From contig DASXEH010000080.1 in the NCBI GenBank assembly GCA_036490215.1, positions 1 through 44,729 on the forward strand: a DNA stretch of 44,729 bases, read 5' to 3'. The notes beneath the pieces are model-generated. The model saw only the letters and a list, made by a program, of their open reading frames with translations, ran no database searches and was not told the origin of the DNA. Position 1 is the stretch's first letter. Each line of letters opens with the position of its first letter. The DNA is from JASHSH01 sp036490215 (lineage in GTDB: Bacteria > Pseudomonadota > Alphaproteobacteria > Rhodospirillales > Magnetospirillaceae). The translations under genes were made by a program, and so were the position numbers. Below are positions 31,748 through 39,637 of the stretch, piece by piece.

Positions 31748-31762
31748 GGATCGAGCAAGGGT

Positions 31763-32182
31763 ATGGCCGAAACGCTGCTTTTCGAGCTGGTCTCACCCGC
31801 CAAGCTGGTGATTTCCCAGCCGGTGGAGATGGTCGTGGTGCCGGGCGCCGAGGGCGACTTCGGCGCGCTGCCGCAGCATGCGCCGCTGATCTCAGCCGTG
31901 CGGCCGGGCGTCATCGACATCTATGAGGGTGGTAAGGTCATCAACCGTATCTTCGTCGCCGGCGGCGTTGCCGAGGTGACGGGGGACCGCTGCACCGTGC
32001 TGGCCGAAGAGGCTCTGCCGGTTGCCGAACTCGACAGCGGTAAGATTGCCACCCGCGCAGCCGAGGCCGAGAAGGCCCTGGCCGCCGCCGACAACGACTT
32101 CGCCCGCGACCAGGCCAAACTGGCCCTGGCCGTCGCTCAGGCGATGCTGCAGGTCCTGCAAGAGAAGCCGGCGGCGCACTGA
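31763..32182 (+). CDS. atpC: ATP synthase F1 epsilon subunit
   Basis: This rotor-associated subunit can inhibit ATP hydrolysis. The 139-residue protein has the N-terminal beta-sandwich (LLFELVSPAKLVISQPVEMVVVPGAEGDFGALPQHAPLIS type, including the GDFG hallmark) and a C-terminal alanine-rich helical hairpin (EKALAAADNDFARDQAKLALAVAQAMLQVL). It is the last gene of the atp operon; no F0 genes follow, as usual in alphaproteobacteria, where they lie elsewhere. The 301-bp gap downstream holds a nested repeat and a strong terminator. Confidence 0.96.
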   Translation: MAETLLFELVSPAKLVISQPVEMVVVPGAEGDFGALPQHAPLISAVRPGVIDIYEGGKVINRIFVAGGVAEVTGDRCTVLAEEALPVAELDSGKIATRAAEAEKALAAADNDFARDQAKLALAVAQAMLQVLQEKPAAH

Positions 32183-32221
32183 CCGCCGAGCGGCTTCGGC
32201 CTCTTACAGTCGAATAAAGTG

Positions 32222-32403
32222 CGTCATGCCCGGCCTTGTGCCGGGCATCCACGTCTTTAAGGCTCACCACGAAGGCACGAAGGTGGAGAAGGCCACGAAG
32301 GATAAGTTCTCCTTCGTGTTCTTTGTCGCCTTCGTGCCTTCGTGGTTGATCTTCTTCTTTGGATAGAAAGACGTGGATGGCCGGGACAAGCCCGGCCATG
32401 ACG
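32222..32403. repeat. Paired-hairpin intergenic repeat, copy 3, split by another repeat
   Basis: The two ends form the same element as copies 1 and 2. The first hairpin (from 32222) has stem ATGCCCGGC and loop CTTGT; the second (to 32403) has stem ATGGCCGGG and loop ACAAG. The flanks CGTC and GACG and the inner CCACGTCTTT / AAAGACGTGG are conserved. Instead of a short spacer of about 20 bp, about 110 bp separate the halves and hold an unrelated palindromic repeat (32267-32345). It lies between the convergent atpC and cfa genes. Confidence 0.85.
32267..32345. repeat. CACGAAGG-type palindromic repeat inside copy 3
   Basis: CCACGAAGGCACGAAGG (32267-32283) and its exact complement CCTTCGTGCCTTCGTGG (32329-32345) form 17-bp arms. 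Between them lie further CACGAAGG / CCTTCGTG units, so several pairings are possible. Repeats built from ACGAAGG units occur in many unrelated bacterial genomes; their origin is not settled to my knowledge. No open reading frame is encoded. Confidence 0.8.
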
Positions 32404-32431
32404 AGTTTGGGTCGTGCGGTCGGGACAAACA

Positions 32432-32460
32432 AAAAGGGCGGCCCATGGGGCCGCCCTTTT
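32432..32460. terminator. Bidirectional intrinsic terminator between atpC and cfa
   Basis: AAAAGGGCGGCCC and GGGCCGCCCTTTT form a perfect 13-bp stem around the loop ATG. The stem ends in T on the plus strand and, on the minus strand, in five T (complement of 32431-32435). It can therefore end both the atp and the cfa transcripts, and it is the clearest terminator in the window. Confidence 0.88.
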
Positions 32461-32483
32461 GCTTTTAAGCCGCCCGGCGCGTC

Positions 32484-33695
32484 TTACAGCGGCGCGCGCG
32501 GGTCGATGTCGGCAGGCGACTCGAGGATCAGGCGGTAGCAGTCGAGGCTGCGGCCCCAGAACTCCCAGGCCGCGCCCCATAGATACAGGCGGAAGCGGCG
32601 AAAGTTGAAATCGCCGTATTTCTGGACGACGGTCGCGCGGTTGGCGTCCAGGTTGCGCGCCCACTGGCGGAAGGTCAGGAAGTAGCTGTGGCGGTCGTCC
32701 CAAATCTCGGTGGCGCGCAGCGACGTCTTGCTGATCTGGGAGATGAAGTCGCCGAGATCGAGGAACGAGTGGTTGCCGGCATAGATGTACTTCACCATGA
32801 ACGAGGACAGCTCGTACTTGGTGACGGTGGCGCTGCCGTCGAGGAAGATCTTCCCGCCCGGCTTCACCAGGGTTTTGAACTTCTCGGCCACCGCGAGATA
32901 GTTGGGCAGATGCTCGATCACGCCCATGATCACAATCGCGTCATAGGGCTTGTCGGTCTTGTATTCGAGCAGGTCCGACATCAGGATTTCCCAGTCGAAG
33001 CCCAGCCGCTTGGCCTTGGCGTCGAGATATTCCTTCGACACTTTCGAGATGGTGATGCCGGTGCACTTTACGCCGCGCTTGGAGGCGTATTCGAACCATG
33101 CGCCCCAGCCCGGACCGATCTCGAGGATGCGGTCGCCGGCCTTCAGGCCCAGCTTCTCGAAACACCACTCGAACTTGCGCGTGGTGGCGATGTCCAGCGT
33201 CTCGTCATCGTTGAGATAGACGCCCTGAGTGTAGCAGGGGGTGATCGGATCGAGGAAGCTCTCGAACAGGCCCGGATCGAGGTCGTAATGGGCGCTGATC
33301 GCCTTCTTGTTGGTGTGTACCTGGCCGAACAGCAGCGGCTGAATGAAGCGCCAGGCCCAGGTGATGAAGTGGTTGTCCTTCATCGTGCCGCGCATGGCGA
33401 AGGGCGCCAGCAGGTCGCCTTCCAGGTCGAGGTCGCCCTGGACATAGGCGTCGCCGAACTTGCCTTCGTCGAGGCTGGCCAGAGCCCGCAGGCCGGCTTT
33501 GTTATTGGCCGTCACATGGAACGCCGGCGTCCCCTTGCCGATATTGACGATCGCGCCGTCGGGCAGCTTCACGTCGAAGGGAATCGACACATTGGCGAAG
33601 TGCGACGAGAAGCGACGCAGCAGGAACCCCATCGGCCCGCTTAAAGAGGCCGGTGTGGCCGTTGCCGGCGCCCGCGCGGTTGCACCATCGTCCAT
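32484..33695 (-). CDS. cfa: Cyclopropane-fatty-acyl-phospholipid synthase family protein
   Basis: This SAM-dependent enzyme adds a methylene group across the double bond of membrane phospholipid acyl chains. The 403-residue protein has an N-terminal lipid-binding region (GDAYVQGDLDLEGDLL) and a Rossmann methyltransferase domain with the SAM motif ILEIGPGWGAWFEYA, GITISKVSKEYLDAKAKRLG, and the DAIVIMGVIEHLPNY segment. ATG 33695 follows GGAGGGGG at proper spacing; TTG 33701 is less likely. It converges on the atp operon. Some relatives make other methylated fatty acids, so the exact product is inferred. Confidence 0.92.
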   Translation of the reverse strand: MDDGATARAPATATPASLSGPMGFLLRRFSSHFANVSIPFDVKLPDGAIVNIGKGTPAFHVTANNKAGLRALASLDEGKFGDAYVQGDLDLEGDLLAPFAMRGTMKDNHFITWAWRFIQPLLFGQVHTNKKAISAHYDLDPGLFESFLDPITPCYTQGVYLNDDETLDIATTRKFEWCFEKLGLKAGDRILEIGPGWGAWFEYASKRGVKCTGITISKVSKEYLDAKAKRLGFDWEILMSDLLEYKTDKPYDAIVIMGVIEHLPNYLAVAEKFKTLVKPGGKIFLDGSATVTKYELSSFMVKYIYAGNHSFLDLGDFISQISKTSLRATEIWDDRHSYFLTFRQWARNLDANRATVVQKYGDFNFRRFRLYLWGAAWEFWGRSLDCYRLILESPADIDPRAPL

Positions 33696-33756
33696 ATTCA
33701 ACCCCCTCCTACTCCAATCTCTATACCTGCGCAGGCCGGTCTCGACCTACGCGCCT

Positions 33757-33762
33757 ATTCTA
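33757..33762 (-). promoter_or_regulatory. Candidate -10 element for cfa
   Basis: On the minus strand TAGAAT matches the -10 consensus at 5 of 6 positions and lies 62 bp before the cfa ATG. No good -35 is seen at 17 bp, which would be compatible with an alternative sigma factor, but that is speculation. Confidence 0.3.
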
Positions 33763-33911
33763 CCCGCAACTGTCACAAATGGTACCCCGCGCTCCCATCG
33801 ACAAGGGAGCAGGCCCATGTCCACCCCGGGCTGTGCGGAAGTGCTTACAGGGCAGGACCTAGGCCGTCAATGCACCGTGCGTGCATGGCCCCTCGCGTAT
33901 GGATGAGGCCA

Positions 33912-34244
33912 TCAATGGGTCACCAGGCGCAGAGCCTTGTCGAAGACCGCCAGCGCCTCGTCCAGCGACGAAGCCTTGGACAATCGTTTCTGACCGCTGG
34001 AAACCTCCCAGCCGACGCCACGATCGTTGCGCTTGGTGATGGTGTAGAGGGGGCGATCAAGGGTGTGCCGGAAAACGGCAAAGACAACACAGCCCGGTTG
34101 CTGGGCAATCGCATAATCCCGCCACTCGCCATTGGCGACACGCTGGCTGTACAGCGTGAGAAGGCGGAACAATTCGGAACGGTCGAAATGGACCGTCGAT
34201 GCGGTCCCGCGCCGTTCCTCCCGAAAACGTACCACATGCGCCAT
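33912..34244 (-). CDS. DUF2794 family protein
   Basis: The 110-residue protein matches the alphaproteobacterial DUF2794 family: FDRSELFRLLTLYSQRVANGEWRDYAI, followed by VVFAVFRHTLDRPLYTITKR and a variable C-terminus. No function is established. It is soluble, with no signal peptide or membrane segment. GGGAGG precedes the ATG. It lies downstream of accA on the same strand, but 447 bp of non-coding DNA separate them, so it probably has its own promoter. An inverted repeat ATGGCC / GGCCAT (33885-33912) at its stop codon could help end transcription. Confidence 0.88.
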   Translation of the reverse strand: MAHVVRFREERRGTASTVHFDRSELFRLLTLYSQRVANGEWRDYAIAQQPGCVVFAVFRHTLDRPLYTITKRNDRGVGWEVSSGQKRLSKASSLDEALAVFDKALRLVTH

Positions 34245-34691
34245 GGCGCCTCCCGGTGAGGCCGTCCGTTACGGATATCTTTCAGCAAGCCGCCGCGCGC
34301 GTCCAGCCCGGAAAAATATCCAACCCTCGGCACGGCAATAGCCTGTGGATTATTTGGCCTCCAATTTTGGGGAATTTAAGAGTCCGACGAGGGGACTGGG
34401 GGTGGGGGGACCCTGGATGTCCCGCTCGTCGGACCCAAGCGTTTCGCGGTGTCGGCTTCCCTGGGGATACGCTGGGGGAAGCGTGAGAAGGGCCGACATG
34501 CGAACCGTCTACAAAAACCAGGCGGCGCAAGGTCCGCTGGTCCTAGGCGGGGAGGAGACCTTTGATGCTCTGCATGCCGCCGGAGGTGGGGGGGACAGTC
34601 CGGGAGGGCGTTGCAGGGCGGGTGTTCCTCGAACCGCCTCGTGAGGAGAAAGTTAGGGGTCCAATGAGGCAGGAATAGGGCGGAAAAAAAC
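34245..34691. other. 447-bp non-coding, G-skewed tract with several inverted repeats
   Basis: No credible gene is present between DUF2794 and accA. On the plus strand the tract is rich in G runs; over 34561-34680 I count 52 G and 24 C. Three successive hairpins can be drawn. At 34382-34434 GTCCGACGAG pairs with CTCGTCGGAC, with inner GGGAC/GTCCC. At 34443-34504 TTCGC and TGTCGGC pair with GCCGACA and GCGAA. At 34517-34541 ACCAG-CGG pairs with CCG-CTGGT. Read on the minus strand, as the accA 3' region, it is C-rich and could be a Rho-loading site. A structured RNA on either strand is possible. It does not match RNase P, SRP, tmRNA or 6S RNA features I can recall. Confidence 0.5.
34588..34622 (+). 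other. G-quadruplex-type motif
   Basis: Five runs of at least three G (34588-34594, 34602-34604, 34606-34608, 34616-34618, 34620-34622) are separated by loops of 7, 1, 7 and 1 nt, satisfying the usual G3+N1-7 pattern. It lies on the plus strand, about 70 bp past the accA stop. Confidence 0.5.
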
Positions 34692-35651
34692 TTAATTCAG
34701 GGCAATTTTTCCCATCGCGACGAACTTGTCGCGACGCCGTGCGCGAAGCACGCCGCCTTCCTGAATCACCAACGAATCCAGCGCTTTGGCGATCTGCTCG
34801 CCCAGCGAGGTGATGGTCAGTTCGGGGTTGTGATGAGCCCCGCCCATGGGTTCGGGCACCACCTCGTCGATGACGCCCAGCTGTTGCAAATCTTGAGCGG
34901 TCAAACGCAGGGCTTCGGCGGCCGTTTTGGTGCCTTCCGCTTCGCCGGTGCGCCACAGAATCGAGGCGCAACCTTCGGGGCTGATGACCGAATAGATCGA
35001 ATGTTCGAGCATCAGCACGGTATTAGCCGTGGCCAGGGCAATAGCGCCGCCCGAGCCGCCTTCGCCGATGATCGCCGAGATCACCGGCACGCGCAGGTCG
35101 AGGCAGGTCTCAATCGAACGGGCGATGGCTTCGGCCTGGCCGCGCGCTTCAGCGTCGACGCCCGGATAAGCACCGGCCGTGTCGACGAGGGTCAGCACCG
35201 GGATACCGAAACGATCGGCCATGCGCATCAGGCGCTTCGCCTTGCGATAGCCTTCGGGCCGCGCCATGCCGAAATTGTGCTTCACGCGCGTTTCGGTGTC
35301 GTTGCCCTTCTCATGGCCGATCACCATGATCGAACGGCCGCGGAAACGGCCCAGCCCACCTTGGATCGCAGCATCGTCGGCAAAGGCGCGATCGCCCGCC
35401 AGCGGCGTGTATTCGGTGATCAGTCTGGCGATGTAGTCCTTGAAGTGCGGCCGGTCGGGATGGCGCGCCACCTGGGTTTTCTGCCACGGCGTCAGCTTGG
35501 CATAAGTTGTCTTGAGCAGCCGATCGACCTTCGCCTGCAGGCGGTTGATCTCTTCGGCGATATTGATCGAGTCGGAGTTGCTGAGGTGGCGCAGCTCCTC
35601 GATCTTCGCTTCGAGCTCGGCGATCGGCTTTTCGAAATCGAGAAAATTCAT
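34692..35651 (-). CDS. accA: Acetyl-CoA carboxylase carboxyltransferase alpha subunit
   Basis: With AccD it transfers carboxyl from biotin to acetyl-CoA, the first step of fatty acid synthesis. The 319-residue protein has the N-terminal coiled segment (FEKPIAELEAKIEELRHL), RPHFKDYIARL, the GRFRGRSIMVIGHEKG segment, MRMADRFGIPVLTLVDTAGAYPG, and the oxyanion-hole SAIIGEGGSGGAIALA. ATG 35651 gives the standard MNFLDFEKP start; the longer frame from 35708 does not fit the family. It diverges from zwf with 208 bp between. Confidence 0.97.
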   Translation of the reverse strand: MNFLDFEKPIAELEAKIEELRHLSNSDSINIAEEINRLQAKVDRLLKTTYAKLTPWQKTQVARHPDRPHFKDYIARLITEYTPLAGDRAFADDAAIQGGLGRFRGRSIMVIGHEKGNDTETRVKHNFGMARPEGYRKAKRLMRMADRFGIPVLTLVDTAGAYPGVDAEARGQAEAIARSIETCLDLRVPVISAIIGEGGSGGAIALATANTVLMLEHSIYSVISPEGCASILWRTGEAEGTKTAAEALRLTAQDLQQLGVIDEVVPEPMGGAHHNPELTITSLGEQIAKALDSLVIQEGGVLRARRRDKFVAMGKIALN

Positions 35652-35810
35652 GGCGGCGGGTTGTAGCACGGCCCCGCGAACGAAGGAAGCTGCCCCAGTA
35701 AGCGGCAAAATATGAATGATTTGGCCCTGTTAGGCGTTTCTTAGGCAGTGTAACCTGGAATTGATAGACCGCTATGTCCGCCCAATTCTAGGGTCCGACC
35801 GTCAATCTGG

Positions 35811-35837
35811 GCCATTTAGGGCCGCGCCATTTAGGGC
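35811..35837 (+). repeat. Tandem 12-bp direct repeat upstream of zwf
   Basis: GCCATTTAGGGC occurs at 35811-35822 and again at 35826-35837, a 15-bp period. A related sequence, CCAATTCTAGGG, lies at 35782-35793. The copies end 22 bp before the zwf start codon. Such spaced direct repeats may be binding sites of a regulator; alternatively they are a local duplication. Confidence 0.55.
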
Positions 35838-35859
35838 ATCGCCAGAAGGGAAGGGTCCC

Positions 35860-37323
35860 GTGAGAAAGATTCCGCCAGGAGTTGGTCCGCAATATCCGCA
35901 AGTGGTCGTCCTGTTCGGCGCCACCGGCGATCTGTCGAAGCGCAAATTGTTGCCGGGGTTGTTCCATCTCGCCTCGTCGGGCTTCATCCCGAGCTGCAAG
36001 GTCATCGGTGTCTCGCTGGACAAGATCAACGCCGATGAGTTCCGCAAGATCGCCCATCAGGCGCTTACCGATTTCTCGACGCGCAAAGTGGATCAGGCTC
36101 AGTGGGAAGCCTTTGCCGCGAATCTCGACTACATGCCGATGGACGATGGCGCCGACGCGCTGAAGGCGCTCGTCTACAAGGCCGAACAGGATCTCGGCGG
36201 CGAAAGCTGGCGACTGCACTATCTGAGCGTCCCGCCCAATGGGGCGCTGCAGGCCGTGCGCATGCTGGGCGACGCTGGGCTGGTGGCGCGCTCACGCATC
36301 ATCATGGAGAAGCCGTTCGGCGTGGATCTCGCCAGCGCTGTCTCGCTGAATGCGAAGCTGCATCAGGTTTTCGCTGAAGATCAGATTTTCCGCATCGATC
36401 ACTTCCTCGGCAAGGAACCGGCCCAGAACATTCTCGCCTTCCGCTTCGCCAACGGTCTATTCGAGCCGATCTGGAACCGCAACTTCATCGATCATGTGCA
36501 GATCGATGTGCCCGAGAAGCTCGATATCGGCGCCCGTGCGGCCTTCTATGAAACCGTCGGCGCCTATCGCGACATGGTGGTCACGCACCTGTTCCAGATT
36601 CTCGGTTTTATGGCGATGGAAGCACCGACCTCGCTCGATCCCAAGCCGATCAGCGAAGAGAAGAACAAAGTCTTCCGCAGCATGCTGCCACTCGACCCGC
36701 ACAATGTGGTGCGGGGGCAATTCTCGGGTTATCGCGGCGAGCCCGGTGTCGATCCCGAATCCGATACCGAGACGTTCATCGCGCTCAAATGCTGGATCGA
36801 CAATTGGCGCTGGGCCGGCGTGCCGTTCTTCCTGCGCACCGGCAAGCGCCTGGCGGAAGGCCAACGCATCATCTCGATTGCGTTCCGTGAACCGCCCAAG
36901 AGCATGTTTCCTGCGGGATCGGGTGTCAGCGCGCAGGGGCCGGATCATCTCACCTTTGACTTGGCCGACGCGGCGAAAGTGTCACTGTCGTTCTACGGCA
37001 AGCGGCCCGGCCCCGGCATGCGGCTCGACAAGCTCAGCATGCAATTCGCGATGCGTGACACCGGCATGGCCGGTGAAGTGCTGGAAGCCTATGAGCGCCT
37101 GATCCTCGATGCGATGCGCGGCGACCACACGCTGTTCACCACTGCCGACGGTATCGAGCGGTTGTGGGAAGTGTCGCAACCGCTGCTCGACGCGCCGCCG
37201 CCGGTGCGGCTCTATGAGCCGGGCTCGTGGGGGCCGAAATCGGTCCACCAGCTGGTCGCGCCGAATGCATGGCGCCTCCCATTCGAACGGGCGTGGCGCA
37301 ATCCGAACCCGGCGGGCGCGTAA
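35860..37323 (+). CDS. zwf: Glucose-6-phosphate dehydrogenase
   Basis: It oxidises glucose 6-phosphate to 6-phosphogluconolactone, feeding the oxidative pentose phosphate or Entner-Doudoroff route and giving NADPH. The 487-residue protein (from GTG 35860) has the cofactor motif VVLFGATGDLSKRKLLPGL, EKPFG, the catalytic RIDHFLGKEPAQN, RTGKRLAE, and the C-terminal W-G-P-KS region. AAGGG stretches precede the GTG, and length and family start agree; the open frame from TTG 35761 would include the repeat region. No pgl, edd or gnd gene follows. It converges with the next SDR, with 6 bp between stops. Confidence 0.95.
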   Translation: MRKIPPGVGPQYPQVVVLFGATGDLSKRKLLPGLFHLASSGFIPSCKVIGVSLDKINADEFRKIAHQALTDFSTRKVDQAQWEAFAANLDYMPMDDGADALKALVYKAEQDLGGESWRLHYLSVPPNGALQAVRMLGDAGLVARSRIIMEKPFGVDLASAVSLNAKLHQVFAEDQIFRIDHFLGKEPAQNILAFRFANGLFEPIWNRNFIDHVQIDVPEKLDIGARAAFYETVGAYRDMVVTHLFQILGFMAMEAPTSLDPKPISEEKNKVFRSMLPLDPHNVVRGQFSGYRGEPGVDPESDTETFIALKCWIDNWRWAGVPFFLRTGKRLAEGQRIISIAFREPPKSMFPAGSGVSAQGPDHLTFDLADAAKVSLSFYGKRPGPGMRLDKLSMQFAMRDTGMAGEVLEAYERLILDAMRGDHTLFTTADGIERLWEVSQPLLDAPPPVRLYEPGSWGPKSVHQLVAPNAWRLPFERAWRNPNPAGA

Positions 37324-37329
37324 CCGGCC

Positions 37330-38100
37330 CTACTGAGCCGTGAGGCCGCCATCCACCATCAGCTCGACGCCGGTGGTGAAGGATGACTCGTCGCTGGCAA
37401 GGTAAAGGATTGCAGCGGCCACTTCTTCGGGGCGTCCGATGCGTCCCATCGGTGCCGCGCGGTTGAGCCCCTCGCGCACTTTGTCCGGTACCTTCGACCG
37501 CGTGATTACCGCTTCCACCATTGGCGTGGCGGTAAAGGACGGGTGGACCGAATTGCAGCGGATTCCGTAGCCCTTGCGCGCGCAATAGAGCGCCACCGAT
37601 TTCGTCAAGAGGCGCACCGCGCCTTTGCTGGCGCAATAGGCGGCCGATTGTGCATCGCCGATGATGCCGGCCACCGACGAGAGATTGACGATCGAGCCGC
37701 CCGATCTTTTCATCACGCGCACGGCTTCGCGGCATCCAAGGAAAGTGCCGTCGCTATTGACGGCGTTGACCTTACGCCAATCGTCGAGCGTGGCCTCTTC
37801 GATATTGGCGACGATGGCGATACCGGCGCTGTTGACCAATGCGTCGAGCTTGCCGAGACCCGCCACGGCTTCATCAACCACCACCCGCCAGCGCCGCTCA
37901 TCGGTGACGTCGAGATTGAAGACCAGGGCGTCACCGCATTCTTCGGCGGTTGTTCTCAGCCCTGCTTCGTCGCGATCGGCCAGGGCCAGCCTCGCACCTT
38001 CGGCGGCGAACAGGCGGGCGGTGGCGCGCCCGATGCCCGACGCTGCGCCGGTGATCAGGGCGGTCTTGCCTGACATCCGCCCGGGTTTGGTGTTCGTCAT
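37330..38100 (-). CDS. Short-chain dehydrogenase/reductase
   Basis: This classical SDR of 256 residues has the cofactor motif TGAASGIG, an acidic residue after the second beta strand (ALADRD) that favours NAD, NSAG, LSSVAG and the catalytic YCASK. The C-terminus (SFTTGVELMVDGGL) is intact. The general style is that of hydroxysteroid or cyclic-alcohol dehydrogenases, but the substrate cannot be told. The start at 38100 is chosen because GGAGG lies 5 nt upstream; an ATG at 38103 is too close. No obvious operon partner; the Nudix gene ends 80 bp upstream on the same strand. Confidence 0.92.
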   Translation of the reverse strand: MTNTKPGRMSGKTALITGAASGIGRATARLFAAEGARLALADRDEAGLRTTAEECGDALVFNLDVTDERRWRVVVDEAVAGLGKLDALVNSAGIAIVANIEEATLDDWRKVNAVNSDGTFLGCREAVRVMKRSGGSIVNLSSVAGIIGDAQSAAYCASKGAVRLLTKSVALYCARKGYGIRCNSVHPSFTATPMVEAVITRSKVPDKVREGLNRAAPMGRIGRPEEVAAAILYLASDESSFTTGVELMVDGGLTAQ

Positions 38101-38180
38101 CATTTCCTCCGGCATAGCTTTTCGCAAAGCATACACCGGAGGACGATGGCGCGCGCTATGCCAGCGTCAAATCGGCCTAA

Positions 38181-39059
38181 TCAAATCGATGGATGCAGTC
38201 CGGCCACCAGCGCCAGATAGTCCGGTTCATTCTCGGGCCGGATGAACCCCGTGCGGATCAGGAAGTCGATCAGCACCAGATTGACGTTGAACTTGAAGTC
38301 GTAGCTGGTGCGCATGCGCTCGATGACCTCGTCCGGCGTCATCAGCATGAATTCGGTGATCTCGTCGTCGTTGGGGCGCGGCGTGAAGCCGTTCGGCAAT
38401 TCGAGATCGTAGACGAACATCGTATCCGGCTTCAGCCCACGTTCGTCTTCCATGCAGTAGGTGATCGCGCCGGCCTGGGTCGTACGCAGCGCCACGTCGC
38501 GCGCAATGCTGGCTTCCTCTTCGGCCTCTTTGATCAGGTTGTCGATCAGCGACAGTCCTGCCGGCTGTCCGCCCGCGACCATATTGTCGAGTTTGCCCGG
38601 CTCGACGGCTTTGTCGAGGGCGCGGCGCCCGATCCACAGCAGCATCTGATCGCCGCGCCGCGTATAGCCGTTGATGTGGATGCCGAACGCCTTGATGCCG
38701 AACACGGCAACGGCGCTGCGGTCGAGCAGGGCCAGCGGCTCATCGCCCCAATTCTCGACGATCCGATAATTCTCCGAGCGCAGCTTGGCGATCAGTTTGC
38801 GTTCGACCAGCCCCTTCGTCACGTCGCGCAAAACAGCGGTGCGTTCTTCGACGGTGGCGAAACGCGGCGCCAGGCGCACTGCCTGCGCATCGATCTCGAA
38901 CACGTCCCGCCATTCTGCGAGCATGGTGACGACATCGTCACGGACCGTGCCGGCCTTGTGCCCCGCAATCAGGAACGGGCGAAAGCGCGTGTCGTCACGC
39001 GTGTTGCAGCGGAGGATATGGTCGAGGAGGCGCCGGGGCGGCACCAACGGCGTCTTCAA
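38181..39059 (-). CDS. Nudix hydrolase with N-terminal DUF4743 domain
   Basis: The 292-residue protein has an N-terminal DUF4743 region (about 1-120) and a Nudix domain (about 125-260) with the box GGQPAGLSLIDNLIKEAEEEAS, a variant in which the usual REUxEE is KEAEEEAS. This architecture is that of plant Nudix 20/24 and yeast YJR142W/Tnr3-type proteins, reported to hydrolyse damaged forms of thiamin diphosphate. A similar clean-up role here is inference. The start is a TTG (39059) whose last bases form the TGA stop of yqgE (TTGA), so translation is probably coupled; no other start near it has a ribosome site. Confidence 0.9.
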   Translation of the reverse strand: MKTPLVPPRRLLDHILRCNTRDDTRFRPFLIAGHKAGTVRDDVVTMLAEWRDVFEIDAQAVRLAPRFATVEERTAVLRDVTKGLVERKLIAKLRSENYRIVENWGDEPLALLDRSAVAVFGIKAFGIHINGYTRRGDQMLLWIGRRALDKAVEPGKLDNMVAGGQPAGLSLIDNLIKEAEEEASIARDVALRTTQAGAITYCMEDERGLKPDTMFVYDLELPNGFTPRPNDDEITEFMLMTPDEVIERMRTSYDFKFNVNLVLIDFLIRTGFIRPENEPDYLALVAGLHPSI

Positions 39060-39637
39060 GCGTGGCCCGCGTCACCGGACAGCATCGAAAAGTCCACACC
39101 GATCTTGGCGATGGCCTTCTGCCATTTGTCGTCAATGGCATCGCCGAACAGCAACTCTTCATCGGCGCTGACATTGAGCCAGGCGTTGTCGCGGATTTCG
39201 GTGTCGAGCTGACCCGCGGCCCAGCCGGCATAACCCAGCGCAAGAAGGCTGCTGCGTGGGCCCTGGCCCTCGGCGATCGCCTTCAGCACATCGACCGTGG
39301 CGGTCAGCCCGACCAACTCGTCGACCAGCAGCGTCGTCTCTTGCACATAATCGGTCGAATGCAGCACGAAGCCGCGGCCGGCTTCGACCGGGCCGCCGAA
39401 ATGCACACGGATCTGATCGCAGATCGGCGTCGGTTTGATGTTGAGCTGTTCGAGCAGATCGGGGAACGACAGCGCGTTGAACAAACGGTTGACCACCAAG
39501 CCCATCGCGCCTTCCGCGGTGTGCGCGCAGATATAGACCACAGTGCGCGAGAAGCGCGGGTCCTGCATCTGCGGCATCGCGATCAGCATCTGGCCCGTCA
39601 GATAGCCAGTGGCTTTGATGGCTTCAGACATTACCAT
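39056..39637 (-). CDS. yqgE: YqgE/AlgH family protein
   Basis: The 193-residue protein is a single UPF0301 (YqgE/AlgH) domain: GYLTGQMLIAMPQMQDPRFSRTVVYICAHTAEGAMGLVVNR at the start, then VHFGGPVEAGRGFVLHS and LALGYAGWAAGQLDTEIRDNAWL. The family is common, of unclear biochemical function, and soluble. ATG 39637 lies 8 nt after GAGGAG; GTG 39640 is also possible. It overlaps the Nudix gene by 4 nt. A GGCCCC / GGGGCC hairpin (39656-39672) stands just upstream of the ribosome site. Confidence 0.93.
   Translation of the reverse strand: MVMSEAIKATGYLTGQMLIAMPQMQDPRFSRTVVYICAHTAEGAMGLVVNRLFNALSFPDLLEQLNIKPTPICDQIRVHFGGPVEAGRGFVLHSTDYVQETTLLVDELVGLTATVDVLKAIAEGQGPRSSLLALGYAGWAAGQLDTEIRDNAWLNVSADEELLFGDAIDDKWQKAIAKIGVDFSMLSGDAGHA

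Noticed and set aside
34345..34644. Plus-strand 99-codon open frame in the accA-DUF2794 gap
   Set aside because: It has no ribosome site, a Gly/Arg/Pro-rich composition dictated by G runs, and it runs through the inverted repeats. It is better explained as non-coding structure.
34621..34645. TTCGA-containing hairpin on the minus strand resembling a tRNA T-arm
   Set aside because: The surrounding sequence cannot form acceptor, D or anticodon arms, and the loop does not match a T-loop.
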